Source of the DNA: Betaproteobacteria bacterium UBA931
GTDB lineage: Bacteria; Pseudomonadota; Gammaproteobacteria; Burkholderiales; Casimicrobiaceae
DNA length: 5,170 bases
Assembly: GCA_002293615.1 (NCBI GenBank)
Contig: DBDN01000038.1
Location: 14,153 to 19,322, forward strand
Direction: 5' to 3'
Part shown: piece by piece, positions 4,849-5,170 of the stretch
How the letters are laid out: every line of letters begins with the position of its first letter
How positions within the stretch are numbered: the stretch's first letter is position 1
Notes under the pieces: model-generated
Databases searched by the model: none
Told to the model about the DNA's origin: nothing
The model's input: only the letters and a program-made list of their open reading frames with translations
Translations under genes and position numbers: made by a program

Positions 4849-5166
4849 GAAAGCAAAAATAAAGCGGGGCCGACTACCTCCGCATCTTTTATGACCATCA
4901 ACAAGGGTTTCAAGAAAATGAAGGAAATTTCAGGAAATAAAAAGGCGTGCCTTTATTTCTGCGCATTTAAATCCTTTCATGGGGTCTTACTGCAAGGGAT
5001 TGTAGAGCACATAACCGACAATGAATTCAGAAAAAAATTATAGCAAAGAGGCTGGGAAATTTATTATCCGAAAGGCGATGAAGATTACTCTGTTTTAAAA
5101 TTTGCTCCGAAGGAATTGAAAATTTATTCAAATTTTCAAGTGATGAAAGAAGCAATAAAATATTGA
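4849..5166 (+). pseudogene. Decayed pyridoxamine-5'-phosphate-oxidase-like / general stress protein 26-type flavoprotein
   Basis: On the plus strand, one reading frame ending at TGA 5164-5166 carries clear similarity to the C-terminal two thirds of the FMN-binding-split-barrel, general stress protein 26-like family. The stretches are NKKACLYFC, then FHGVLLQGIVEHITDNEFRK, then KL, an amber codon (TAG, 5041-5043), then GWEIYYPKGDEDYSVLKF and APKELKIYSNFQ. The family has KKLW at the position of the amber codon, so a single TGG-to-TAG change explains it. Before NKKAC the frame reads GPTTSASFMTINKGFKK and then jumps to MKEISG; family members usually have about a dozen more residues there (a WFSTG-like strand and loop), so an internal deletion is likely. 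There is no good start codon or ribosome site. The same frame continues upstream through a TAA (4846-4848) to about 4786 (RETLITAEWSDCRMLGVM), which may be the original N-terminus. Family recognition is from memory. Confidence 0.68.
4864..4890 (+). terminator. Terminator-like hairpin (uncertain)
   Basis: GCGGGG (4864-4869) can pair with CTCCGC (4878-4883), six pairs including one G-T, around an eight-base loop. An A-rich run precedes it and ATCTTTT follows, the usual shape of an intrinsic terminator on the plus strand. No intact plus-strand gene lies upstream, and the hairpin falls within the pseudogene frame. It may therefore be chance, or the end of a short unannotated RNA. Confidence 0.3.
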
Positions 5167-5170
5167 GATT

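Noticed and set aside
4935..4958. AAAGG-CGTG-CCTTT hairpin with flanking A/T runs, terminator-like on both strands
   Set aside because: It falls inside the conserved NKKACLYF coding stretch of the pseudogene and is explained by those codons.

Overview
The window is bacterial chromosome, most likely from a proteobacterium and probably a beta-proteobacterium of moderate GC. This rests on the RpoH sequence, the DUF883 / YqjE-like / small basic protein trio, a class S13 DacB with signal peptide, and RarD. The organism call is inference from gene families, not from a marker gene.

Layout. All seven intact or partial genes are on the minus strand, so they read from right to left: rarD (drug/metabolite-type permease), dacB (PBP4), then a tightly packed four-gene cluster (DUF883 YqjD-like, phage-holin-like YqjE-like, a small basic YqjK-position protein, and a DUF423 membrane protein), then rpoH (sigma-32), which runs off the left edge after 68 codons. 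The four-gene cluster has its own good sigma-70-type promoter at about 1968-1995 and junctions ranging from a 26-base overlap to a 31-base gap, so it looks like one operon. rpoH has its own 199-base upstream region.

The best regulatory signal lies upstream of rpoH. Positions 282-308 hold a near-perfect CIRCE operator (17 of 18 consensus positions, exact 9-base spacer), the binding site of the heat-shock repressor HrcA. It sits on top of a plausible -35/-10 pair. This implies that sigma-32 synthesis is itself under HrcA repression, linking the two main bacterial heat-shock circuits.

The right end (about 4482-5170) is visibly richer in A and T and holds no intact gene. On the plus strand it carries the decayed remains of a pyridoxamine-5'-phosphate-oxidase-like / general stress protein 26-type flavoprotein. 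The remains include an in-frame amber codon where the family has a tryptophan, an apparent internal deletion, and a possible second nonsense codon upstream. The rest of this stretch has small repeats and dyads of uncertain meaning.

How the genes relate: dacB trims peptidoglycan in the periplasm. The YqjD/YqjE-type proteins are small inner-membrane proteins of the stationary-phase/stress type. rpoH is the heat-shock master regulator. The neighbourhood is therefore envelope and stress housekeeping. I see no phage, insertion sequence, CRISPR, tRNA or rRNA, and no convincing new defence or biosynthetic system.
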